From NCBI GenBank assembly GCA_947044365.1, contig OX345648.1, positions 2,006,501 to 2,070,500 on the forward strand: a stretch of DNA of 64,000 nucleotides. Reading direction: 5' to 3'. The position numbers and the translations under genes are program-made. Shown one piece after another: positions 1-9,426 of the stretch. This DNA comes from Petrosia ficiformis (taxonomy: Eukaryota; Porifera; Demospongiae; Haplosclerida; Petrosiidae). Position 1 is the first letter of the stretch. The number at the start of each line of letters is the position of its first letter. The notes under the pieces were generated by a model. That model made no database searches, was not told where the DNA came from, and was given only the letters and a program-made list of their open reading frames with translations.

Positions 1-51
1 CCATATAAAGCCCTGAGATTTAATAAAAAGAGATGTTATGTTGTTCGAGAT

Positions 52-1598
52 TTAAGTCACTTTATCATATAGGCAAAGCCCAACCTACAATAAATCAACC
101 TCCAATGGTATGTTATACATACTTGTATACTAATAATTAGCTTCATCCACTTACTGTTTGCTATAATCCAGTTACACAAATCCAATGTGAGAATTAATGA
201 AATAATGACTTGTTAACAGTGAGACTTGATTACTTACCTCTGGATCCTAATAGGACATAATTAAGTGAAACAAAGCATTTTACATAATTATAATAACTTA
301 CTTCCTAAATAAATCATGTACGTAACAAAACATAACAGTAAAAAGAGAAAAGACAAAGTAGATTTACTGCAGAACTATACAGTTAAATAGTAACTTACTT
401 TCTACAATTATCGTTTCAGCAAAATCCAGCAAAATACATGGGTGATAAATGAATGTCTTAAAGGATGATGTTAGCATACAATGGACCAACTTACCAACTA
501 TTGATCCAATTTTGATTCAAGCGGTGAAAAACGAAAAGTTCATATGTAAACACAGTATAAGTAATATTGTATTTGCTTACCACCTAAAACATGTTAATTA
601 ATGAGGTAAGGAGAATAGGTATTATAAACACACGTAAGTATTGCAATTTGGATTGTGACTTACCATCTATAATCAGTCCAAGCAAAGTAAGCAGATAAAG
701 ACAATATTAAATAACATTAAATGTGTATAAATTTAAACTCACAATCTATGTATCCATTTAAGACAGAAGTAAAAAAAAAGAAATAAATAATTAAATTTCA
801 TTCAGGCACAGAATCATGCACTCACCGGCTATATTGGCAGTGAGAGAGCCAGAGAGAGAGAGAGGGAGAGAGAGATAGATACATACTTGCATAACAATAA
901 AATACTTGCTATTTGCTTACCTCCTATATATAATAATTCGCAAATACAATGAAAGAAAAAGTGAAATTTAATATCAATTGTAACAGCAGTTATTTTTTCT
1001 TACTCACCGTCTAGTTTTTTAATGAAATAATAAAATAAAATAAATTTGCTAAAGCAAAACACTTTTATACTTACGAATGGCTGTGTTGTAAATCAACGAA
1101 TGAATACAAGCAGTTTTGAAAAGTAAACATGAATGTATGCAAGTTAATTATACATATATAATTATTATTTTCACTTACCCTCTAAATTAATCACATAGTT
1201 CAAGTAGCAATGAAAGGGAAAATTTAAATTGTAATGTCATGCATTTACATCATATATAGTCACTTACCTTTTAATAATGAATGATTTCAACCAGCAAAGG
1301 GGTGAGAGTGAAGCAATTATTAATTTTGTATAATTATAAACATATTTAGAATCACTTACCCTTCTCTGTTAACATTGATCACAAGATGTTCAGCAATCAG
1401 AGAATATATATTCATGTTGAAAAAATAAAACATGCATGTATTTGTAAGTGAAAAAAACAATAATTAATTTGTGTAAAATATTTTGATAAATCTTTCCTTG
1501 TTTTTGTGAATGATTATTCTTATAGCACAGGGAGTAATTTGAATATTGAGTAATAAATATTATATAATCTATTACATTCATAAACTCACACTAGCCAT
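52..1598 (-). CDS. Putative microexon gene made of 3-9 nt exons
   Basis: Reading the minus strand, an ATG exon (1590-1598, Met-Ala-Ser, then GTGAGT) is followed by a series of tiny segments each preceded by AG and followed by GTAAG or GTGAG: 1360-1365, 1179-1181, 1075-1080, 1008-1010, 921-923, 826-828, 743-745, 664-666, 581-583, 495-497, 399-401, 302-304, 238-246 and 155-160. A final segment at 52-84 ends in TAA. All lengths are multiples of three, so the frame is kept: MAS-RR-R-PF-T-E-P-I-M-V-L-K-E-DPE-QT, then VGLCLYDKVT and stop. One more unit at 1268-1270 (AAG) has AA instead of AG before it. Spacing averages about 90 bp, and several introns share a TTTCATT-like box upstream of the acceptor, which suggests tandem duplication. 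No known family was recognised. The alternative is a degenerate satellite carrying composite splice signals that is not translated. The splice signals are seen; expression is inferred. Confidence 0.45.
839..878. repeat. GA-rich simple repeat
   Basis: An imperfect (GA)n run lies in one of the introns of the microexon array, just outside the CCG segment at 826-828. Confidence 0.8.
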
Positions 1599-1654
1599 TG
1601 TTGCAATATGTCGAATCTACTAGATCCTGAGGTAATCATAAGAATACATATATA

Positions 1655-1692
1655 TATAATTATATATATATTATATATATATATATATATTA

Positions 1693-1730
<38 letters not shown>
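1655..1730. repeat. (TA)n microsatellite
   Basis: A long TA run bordering the left end of the 1735-2122 inverted-repeat element; a second TA run borders its right end. This suggests insertion into, or expansion beside, a TA target. Confidence 0.85.
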
Positions 1731-1734
<4 letters not shown>

Positions 1735-1735
<1 letters not shown>

Positions 1736-2121
1736 ACCGGCTCTGCGAAAACCAGTCTTATGGATCAGGATTTCAAAATTGATTTTTTTGTCTTACCTGA
1801 ATAGAGCATTAAATTAGCTGTATATTATACATCCCAATCATATAAAAGACAAAGGTACAGCGAGCGATTAAACCATGGTAGTCACAAATTAAATTAATTT
1901 TTTAACCATAGGAAAATTAATGTTTAGCAATTTATTTAGCAGTGGCTAGCGAAGTACAGAGGTCTCCAAGACTTGCTAAAGGTATCAGAAAACAGGTAAG
2001 ACATTTGTGAAGCTTTTTATGTAATAAAACAGTGATCGCCCAAATAATTCAGAACTGCCTATTTTCGATCATATCTCCAAACTATATTTTGATCCATAAG
2101 ACTGGTTTTCGCAGAGCCAGT

Positions 2122-2122
<1 letters not shown>
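1735..2122. mobile_element. MITE with about 33-bp terminal inverted repeats
   Basis: The left end (1735-1767) contains GGCTCTGCGAAAACCAG followed by TCTTATGGATCA. The right end (2090-2122) is its reverse complement with about one mismatch. The element is about 388 bp, is flanked on both sides by TA repeats and has no credible coding capacity, so it is non-autonomous. A TA target would fit Tc1/mariner-like or similar elements, but the flanking microsatellites hide the exact duplication. Confidence 0.75.

Positions 2123-2123
<1 letters not shown>

Positions 2124-2192
<69 letters not shown>
2124..2192. repeat. (TA)n microsatellite
   Basis: TA run flanking the right terminal repeat of the 1735-2122 element. 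The short open frame through it is a low-complexity Ile-Tyr artefact. Confidence 0.85.
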
Positions 2193-2200
<8 letters not shown>

Positions 2201-2936
2201 TATTTCGGGTACATACTAGTATTAGCTAATAGCTATTAATGTATCCTTTGCTGTATTGCATAAATTATTATTATTTAAAAAAAAAAAAGAATAATAATTC
2301 AATATACTGTAGTACTGGGCAAGCATGGAAATTAGGAAACTTACTGAGTAACCTGTTCTCTTTGTTTGATTGATAGTACACTTTCAGTCCTCTGAAGCCT
2401 TTCGTGCGCAGACACTTAGCTATATAGTAGCGCAGACCACTGATAGTAGCCAGCCACACCCACTCGAATTATGCATTTCGGCTAGTTATTATCAACAAGG
2501 ATACATCTGTTAGTGAGTATAATGTTTATAAAGAAAAACAAAGCAACTGTCAAAGTAATCATATTAAATTTCACTTTCCACTCAAAGGTGCAAATTCAAT
2601 GTTAATAGGTGAAGACATAAATTCTGGGGAGTCCATGTATTTCTTTATTGCAGGAAGTGCCTGAATAAATAACAATCAACGTAGTGTTAGTTATAATAGA
2701 GTTATAATTCTAACTTCAAATTGAGCAAAAAAAGCCTGAAGTAGTTAAATATATATAGATTATTAAAAGATGTACAATGCATAGGGATTAACATAACCTT
2801 AATGTTGTTAAATCCATCATATACTTGTGATTCATGGGATCAAAAACTCTTATTTGATCCAGATACTCGTACAACAGAAAGTCAACATATGTGATCTATT
2901 ATTAAGTAAATTGTCAATCATTAAAATTAGAATACC

Positions 2937-3080
2937 TGGTTATAATCCATGATCTATTTTCTAACACTCTAAAATCAACTGACTAACAGAAGTTTATATA
3001 CACACACAGTTATAGAAAGGTTTCTATTTACACACACATCAGTAATTACATACGTACAATGAATATCAATAGTTACTACA
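2937..3080 (-). repeat. 3' LTR of the retrotransposon
   Basis: About 144 bp, matching 6843-6991 with a few substitutions and indels, for example loss of an AACTTA-containing stretch. It is preceded on the minus strand by a purine-rich tract. Confidence 0.9.
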
Positions 3081-3094
3081 TTCCCTTTTCCTTA
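3081..3094 (-). promoter_or_regulatory. Polypurine tract of the retrotransposon
   Basis: Minus strand AAGGAAAAGGGAA directly abuts the 3' LTR start TGTAG. This is the standard position for plus-strand priming during reverse transcription. Confidence 0.75.
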
Positions 3095-3404
3095 TTAAGT
3101 CTGAACCATAGGTGAAAATCGATCTGGAGGACTTTTAACTCTTGTCGAATGGCGTGGCAATTCAGGAAGTGGATGTGGATTTATCACAGAAGGATTGTGA
3201 GATATCAATGATGACTCTGGTTGTGTTAAAGGCTTATAGCTGGAGTTGGCCAGTCCTCATCATCATCATTACCAGTCTGTTGTTGTACTGGCTGTGATCT
3301 TGGTAAATAGTCAGGAGAATGACGATACCTCATGTGATCTACATGGCGTCGACAGATATTACCAGTCTCTGTTTCCACTTGATATGACAATGGTCCCATC
3401 ACAT

Positions 3405-4215
3405 TTATAACTCTTCCTGTAATCCATTTTCAGTACCCCTGAAATTACGAACATATACACGATCATTGATTTTGAATTCCCAAGCTTTAGAACTCTGCTC
3501 TTGTTTGTTGGCAAGGGGTTTTTGTGTTGAATCTGGGTGTATCATATCTAAGTGTGAACGTAGTCTCCTCCCCATCAAAATCTCTGCAGGAGAGAGTGAA
3601 GTTGTAGTCTGAGGCGTGATACGGTACTTAAACAAAAAACGAAGAATCCTGTCCTGAATAGAGCCTTCAAGTTTACTTGCTGCACTTTTGAAAGTTTGCA
3701 CAGCTCTCTCAGCCAACCCGTTTGAAACTGGGTGATAGGGTGAGGTCAAGATATGTTGGATTTTGTGAAATGTTGAAACTCTTGACTAGTAAATGATGTT
3801 GCGAAACAATTTGTTCTGGTAATCCATGAATGGAGAATATAGTATGCAGTTTTTCTATAGTAACTTCTGAAGAGGTGGAATTGACTATATGAACTTCTAT
3901 CCAATTTGAAAAGGCGTCTACAACAATTAAGTATAATTTACCAAGGTAAGGACCTGCGTGGTCAATATGTAATCTAGACCACGAGCGATTGAGACTCTCC
4001 CATGGGTGTAATGGCACTTTAGGTGGTAGAGGTCGATGAAGTTGACATGTTTCACAGCCTTGAACTTTATTTTCAATCATACCATCCAACTGAGGCCACC
4101 ACACATAACATCTTGCTAAGCTCTTCATCCTACTGATACCGGGGTGGGTGTCATGAAGTTGTTCAATAATAATATCACGACCTTCCGGAGGAACGATTAT
4201 ACGAGATCCCCACAA
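3405..4215 (-). pseudogene. Integrase of the retrotransposon, two frames
   Basis: The first frame (3709-4215) has the HHCC zinc-finger words (HDTHPGISRM, GCETCQLHRP) and the core LHIDHAGP with the first catalytic Asp. The second Asp motif reads VSQHH, so that residue appears lost. The second frame (3405-3749) keeps SNGLAERAVQTFK with the catalytic Glu and a C-terminal basic tail. The two frames overlap out of register, so a frameshift separates them. The copy is inactive. Confidence 0.88.
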
Positions 4216-4739
4216 GATGCATTAAAATAAGGACATAAATCCTGCTCTGGGTCAGTAATAGTCCATCCATGTTGAATGAATCTACATACTCGAGACAAAA
4301 GAGGGTCCTTTTCTGTCCAGGTCTTAATATGCTGAGCATTGATTATTGATTCTGATAAGGCATTCGTCAAAAGAACCAGATCTCCTGGTGTCGGTACTGA
4401 GGCTGGTGTAACACTTAGGGGCAGTCTGCTGAAGTCAGCATTTGCCATCTGAGCTCCTGGTCTGTGTTGGATGTTATATTGATAGCCACTTAATGTAAGA
4501 GCCCAACGTTGAATCCTCGAAGAGGCCATGACAGCTATTTGTCGAGCTTCATTGAGCAAGTATTTTAATGGTTGATGATCAGAATAGATGATGAAGGATC
4601 GACCATACAGATACTGGTGTAGTTTTTTAACAACAAAAACAATAGCCAAAGCCTCTTTTTCCAATTGTGAGTATTTCTTTTCTACTATAGATAGAGTCCG
4701 AGATATGAAAGTAATTGGTTTTTCACTCCCATCCTCCAT
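4197..4739 (-). pseudogene. RNase H domain of the retrotransposon
   Basis: A 180-codon open stretch includes [19 protein letters not shown] and [14 protein letters not shown], the E...D/H motifs of the Ty3/gypsy RNase H that degrades the RNA strand. The start of the domain is in another frame. It runs into the integrase zinc-binding region at its 3' end. Confidence 0.88.
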
Positions 4740-5600
4740 TCGATGTGCTAAAACAGCACCCAGACCATAGGGTGATGCGTCACATGATAAAATTAGATCT
4801 CTGTGACTGTCGTAGTGTACGAGTAATGAAGATGACTGTAGAAGTTCCTTGGCTGTTTCAAATGCTTTGATTTGTGCTGTTGACCACGTCCATTATACAT
4901 CTTTGTGAAGTAACCTGTAGAGGGGAGAAAGAAGAGAAGACAAATTAGGTAAAAATTTATTATAATAGTTCAACAGTCCTAAGAAACTTTTCAACTCTGA
5001 AATATTAGTTGGTTCTGGAGCCTCACGTATAGCTCAGAGTTTATCACTTGAGGGATGTAGACCACTTGCGTCCATAATGTGGCCTAGATACGCAACAGAA
5101 GGGGTTGCAAATACACATTTCAACTGTTTTAATGTTAGTCCTGCCGATTCCAATCTCCCTAGTACTTGATCCAAGTTATGAAGATGGTGCTCCTGGTCGA
5201 TTCCTGTGACTAGTATGTCATCTATATAGAGGGAAACATGAGTGAGACCTTGTAAAAGGCTCTCCATTGTCCTTTGAAAGATGGCTGGGGCCGGAGATAT
5301 GCCGAATGGCAAACACTCATATTGGAAAAGACCTTTCTCAGTATTTATGATAGTATACTTCTTTGAATCATCGTCTAGACATATTTGCTGGTATGCACTT
5401 TGTAATCTAGCTTGGTAAAGAATTTCCCACCCAATAAGGAAGCGAACAAATCTTCAACTCTAGGTAGAGGGTAAACATCGGTTTTGGATACCTGGTTAAC
5501 TGACACTTTGTAGTCGCCACAAAGTCTAACACTTCAATCCTTTTTAACTACAGGAACTACTGGGGTGGCCCAGTCTGAAAACGTAACTGGTTTGATTACT
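4740..5600 (-). pseudogene. Reverse transcriptase remnant
   Basis: The best-kept stretch (5034-5312) starts [17 protein letters not shown] and includes YIDDILV, the catalytic YxDD motif, and then LGHIM. Flanking stretches on the minus strand show further RT-like words but in shifted frames with stops. The enzyme copies RNA to DNA in Ty3/gypsy elements; this copy is broken. Confidence 0.85.
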
Positions 5601-5623
5601 CCTGCTTGCTGTAGGGTTCTATC

Positions 5624-6817
5624 TCATTTCCCACTTTCTCCTTGAGTAGGTAGGGCGCTGGTCGGGGTAAAAAAAAAAGAGGTTGTTACAAGCAGAGGAA
5701 GCACACTAACTTGTGAGTTATGTTCAACTTCGACGGTGAGAGATCCTACGATGTTTAATTCTTCCACGCCGTAAGTTCGGAGAGTGACATCTGTAGGTTG
5801 CAACTGTTCATTGCTGCTAAAAAAGGAATTGTAAGTTTGTTCACTAATGACAGACATATCTAGTTCCATGGGAAGGTCCACCTTGTTGACTTTGACTTGA
5901 AAGGTGAGGGGTTGGAGTTTACTTTGCACTGTAAACAGGGTGTAGGCATCACTGCCCAATAGACTTTCTGATTGCTTTGAGGATGAGGCTAATTCGTCCC
6001 TTGAGGTTTCAGATGAGCAGCTGTCATGAGACACTGAATGAATTCCATTGCCCTTAGGGGTTTTTGGAGGTGGACGTTTCCCTGTACCAGGTTTGCTGGG
6101 ACAAACCTTCCCTATGTGGCGAATCTTGCCACAAGCATAACACTGTACAGAACGAAACCGACAAGTGGTGGATGCATGATTAGCTCCACATCTGTAACAA
6201 ATCATTGTTCTAGAAGTAGGCTTACTCCAGTCTGTCTGGTTTAAGCGATGAACACCTTGGGTGGTGGGTATGGCCTTTTTGAGATCCTCCATGTCTTTAG
6301 TCGCTACCTCCATTGCTTGAGCAATTTCGTAGGATTTCTTGTATGTTAATTCTGTTTCCTGAAGTAGACGGCGTTGAATACGAACATCACCAATGCCGCA
6401 AACAAGTCTATCATGTACCATGTTGTTTAACTGATCGCCGTACCCACAGTGTTCCCCAAGGCCCTTTAGTACTGCAACATATGTGGCGATTGATTCTCCT
6501 TGTTGACGAACTGTGGTATTGAATTTATACCGTTGCAAAATAGCAGACGGGGTAGGACTGTAGTGGTTTTTGAGAGGTTCCACTAGCTGGACGTAGCTCT
6601 AATCGTTAGGGGTCTCCGGTTGTAGGAGGCTTTTTAAGAGTTGGTATGTGGACAGACCACAAACTGTCAATAGGATTGCTTTCTTCTTATCGGCGTCTAC
6701 AGTATCGTTTGCTAGGAAATAATGACCTAGCCGTTCCGAGTACACAAAACACGTTTCTAGATGTGGGTCAAAAGCTGCTATTTGTCCATGAATGGGCATC
6801 CCTGTCTCTCGAAGCAA
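5624..6817 (-). pseudogene. Retrotransposon gag with two zinc knuckles, plus protease remnant
   Basis: The gag-like frame starts near 6817 and is interrupted by one in-frame TAG at 6599-6601. It then continues through a capsid-like region and two CCHC zinc knuckles (CYRCGANHASTTC and CYACGKIRHIGKVC), which bind RNA in this family. Further on, a protease-like stretch (LPMEL, then VISEQTY) lacks the expected D-S/T-G catalytic triplet, apparently by a small deletion. The frame stops near 5624. It encodes structural capsid protein in intact relatives and is inactive here. Confidence 0.85.
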
Positions 6818-6842
6818 GTAATTTTATCCTCGTCGCCAAATA

Positions 6843-6991
6843 TGTTATGATCCATGATCTATTTTCTAACACTCTAAATCAACTGACTAACAGGAAGTAA
6901 CTTAAGTTTATATACAGGGTTATAGAAAGGTTTCTATTTTACACACACATCAGTAATTACATACATACAATGAATATCAATAGTTACTACA
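6843..6991 (-). repeat. 5' LTR of the retrotransposon
   Basis: On the minus strand it starts TGTAGTAACTATTGATATTC and ends ATAACA. It is followed inward by TATTTGGCGACGAGGAT, the position of a primer-binding site (the matching tRNA was not identified). The right border sits 4 bp from the end of GST exon segment 6995-7090. Confidence 0.9.
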
Positions 6992-7733
6992 TACCTCATT
7001 TCCAATAAACCAAGGTTTATCTCCTAAGAAATCAGAGATATTCTTGATCTTTGTTTTCCCATTTTTGACATAATCTGCTCGAACTGACTCCTGCATGAGC
7101 TAGCAAATATATGAGATTGAAACATAATAACTCACAAAATTTGGGTTAAAGCACAGTCTTTGAAATCCATTTCTTAAATCTGAACCCTATAGATTGGTAT
7201 TAGAACTTAAAATCTAATATATTCACTTTCATTTCTGACCAAGTTTGCAAGTGACATTTTTCTGCAAATTTAGATAAAATGCTTACCAATAATTGCTATA
7301 ATGCCATTTTGCATAGGAAGCCAACAACATTTGGTAGCTAAGACAACTATTGATAGCTGTCCTTCACCACAAATTTCTTTGACTTCCTATAGAAACAACA
7401 TAATAATTATTAAAAGATTCCAAATCATTTTGCAGGAAAAGTTCCCTTTTAGCAAATTCGGTCACATTTTATATACAGTTGAGGTATATACATAATAATA
7501 ATCTAGTACATTGGTACTGGAAATAACGTAATTATTTCTGTTATTACCTCTTCTACTAGCATGTCGATCATTACTTTCTCTCTATCAGTTTTCCCGCCTA
7601 ATTAATTTTTAAAATGAACCAATATAATTATATATATACATACAGCAACTTACATAGTCCATTTTTGTTCCCAATGTAAGCCAAAATCTGCAAATAATAA
7701 TAATGAACACCTAAACTGGACTACTACTATAGA

Positions 7734-7799
7734 GCAATTTGAAGTGACTACTTAACAAACATACAAATTATAAGTTTGTTATAGTCACTTCAAATTGTC
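7734..7799. repeat. Short palindrome in a GST pseudogene intron
   Basis: GCAATTTGAAGTGACTA at the left is mirrored by TAGTCACTTCAAATTG at the right, with AACAAAC/GTTTGTT continuing the stem. The loop is about 12 bp. Probably a tiny foldback insertion. Confidence 0.7.
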
Positions 7800-8714
7800 C
7801 TGTCTGCTCTGTCAAATTGTAAAGTTAAATTTAATAATCGTGACTATAAATTATTTACAAAATAAACTCACAGCAATACTTTGAGTTAGCTTGATATCTC
7901 CATCAATCAAATATGGAAGCTGTTAGAAAATCATGATACTATCAAATAATACATTATAGATACAATTCTTTACATTTGGGAAATCCAAACCAAGTGTGAA
8001 CTTCACAGATGTCCATTCTTCTCTGGAGTAATCTGGAGCTAATTAAAATGAATAGATATCACAGCTACAAAGTTTTTAATGATTGAAGCAGATCTATTGC
8101 ATAAGTGATACTAAAACCAATAGATATACACATAGAAGCCCTATCATTTCCAACTTTATACATCACATTTTCAAATTTTGTATTAGTATACTTCAATATT
8201 AGTCTGATAAATTGAGCACGCTACAGTAAACAATACAATGAACAATACTTTGTTCTGTTAGATTACTTACTCCTCTGATATTCCAATATCCAAGAATTAC
8301 AGACATCTTTTCCTGGTTTACATACCACACCTCCTTGACCTTTTCCAATTCAATTATGCACTAACTTCAATCAATTATGACTAACAAGAACAAGTGTATA
8401 TAGAGAAAAAAACATCCCTATATTTGCTTTGTGATGACTATGTATTAAGCATTGCTGATGGCACTAGTGTCTCTACCTTTCTGTGTACTCCTGGGGCCTG
8501 AAGACGTAAGTGTAAGCCTAATTGCAGTCTAAATACACAGATGTCTGATGAACTGACTGAGGTACTCCTTCAAGGTTCTAAATGATGACTTCCTCGTGTC
8601 TGAAACTCAACAACTTATCATACTTACTTGTTAAAGATTCTTGCATAATATCTATACTGTTTCTCTGCTATATACAACAGTTATTAGCAGTTTTACATCC
8701 TTTCTGAATCTTCC

Positions 8715-8935
8715 TGGCTGGTCTGTAGCTCAAACGCGCGTTCTTTTACGCGCCACGCCCATTAATTGACCGAGCCCCCGGGAATGACGCAACTTCCTTA
8801 ACTACGTATACAACGCATAGTCGCGCAAGTGACACAAGAATATAATTAGATATATATAATTATATTATATATACATTAAACCCCGTGGAAAGCAACTATA
8901 GGGATGGCCCTACAGGCCATAAAAATAATAGCAGA
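8715..8935. repeat. Dispersed repeat family, copy 1
   Basis: A stretch running from CTCAAACGCGCGTTC through CATTAATTGACCGAGCCCC to GGGATGGCCCTACAGGCC. The same sequence occurs in reverse at about 51175-51375 and as partial copies near 12418-12465, 21795-21990, 22478-22525, 40840-40890 and 57060-57285. No coding capacity was seen. It is a short interspersed or MITE-like family lying between the two GST genes. Confidence 0.75.
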
Positions 8936-9426
8936 CTATATTTGACTGTAATAATGATTATTATAATTACTATACTGAGATTATATTATATATGCATGTA
9001 TGTTACAACTCAGTACATTCCAGTCCTACCAAGAGTAGGTGATTCCTAGTGCAGTGTTAACTAACATCACATATACGTAGACGCCCTTGCCATTTTCAAC
9101 TTTATACATCGCATTTTCAAAATTTATTTTCAGTATACATTAACCGTAATCTAGTAGGTTGAACATGCTACAGTAGACAACAATACAGTGAACAACATGA
9201 TTTCTTGGCTACTACTGTAATTAGACATGCCACTCTTCCTTGAAAAGCCATTATCAGGTGGGTGGCGTCACAGCATAATTGTTCTCAGGATGAAGTATTA
9301 CACAAATTTTTTTTTCACTCTAACCACATTATAAAATGTATTCAGGCTTTTTTAAACAGTTGAAATACTTCAATTCTTATTGTGACACTATAATTGTACT
9401 AGTCATCATTTTTCATTATTGAATGA

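Larger units (their letters stand above)
2937..6991 (-). mobile_element. Ty3/gypsy-type LTR retrotransposon, degenerate
   Basis: Two near-identical ends of about 145 bp (2937-3080 and 6843-6991) begin TG and end CA. The target duplication is TACC (2933-2936 and 6992-6995), possibly 5 bp because of an A ambiguity. Between the LTRs, on the minus strand, the order is gag with two CCHC knuckles, a protease remnant, reverse transcriptase with a YIDD motif, RNase H and an integrase. This RT-RH-IN order is that of Ty3/gypsy. Nonsense and frameshift changes break every domain, so this copy cannot be autonomous. The LTRs differ by several substitutions and small indels, so the insertion is not recent. 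It lies in an intron of the broken GST, in the same orientation as the gene. Confidence 0.93.
2571..8306 (-). pseudogene. Mu-class glutathione S-transferase, broken tandem copy
   Basis: Eleven segments match the exon set of the intact GST at 9427-11204: 8271-8306 (MSVILGYWNIRG), 8145-8220, 7974-8038 (APDYSREEW...LGLDFPN), 7872-7919 (LPYLIDGDIKLTQSIA), 7654-7687, 7548-7597, 7136-7186, 6995-7090 (...FLGDKPWFIGNE), 2798-2895 (ITYVDFLLYE...), 2715-2735 and 2571-2660 (ALPAIKKYMDSPEF, stop). Most exon lengths are identical to the intact gene. Signs of decay: the donor after 8145 reads AT instead of GT; segment 2798-2895 is 98 nt against 90 nt in the paralogue, a net +8 frameshift between the DP and DGFNNIK positions; the usual Leu after IRG is Arg. 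A retrotransposon (2937-6991) sits at the 6995 donor. If expressed it would need non-canonical splicing, and it is most likely a pseudogene. Family identity is very secure. Confidence 0.85.

Noticed and set aside
52..1598. CRISPR-like array reading of the 90-bp periodicity
   Set aside because: There is no conserved repeat sequence of CRISPR length; only splice-type signals recur, and the DNA is clearly animal (introns, GST, lysozyme).
2032..2229. 65-codon plus-strand frame across a TA repeat
   Set aside because: Consists mostly of an Ile-Tyr run encoded by (TA)n and overlaps the end of a MITE; no coding signal.
6038..6900. Plus-strand frames opposite gag
   Set aside because: Antisense shadows of the retrotransposon gag on the minus strand; no similarity and no splice support.
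7301..7495. 64-codon plus-strand frame in the GST pseudogene
   Set aside because: Lies in an enlarged intron of a minus-strand gene; no family and no start context.
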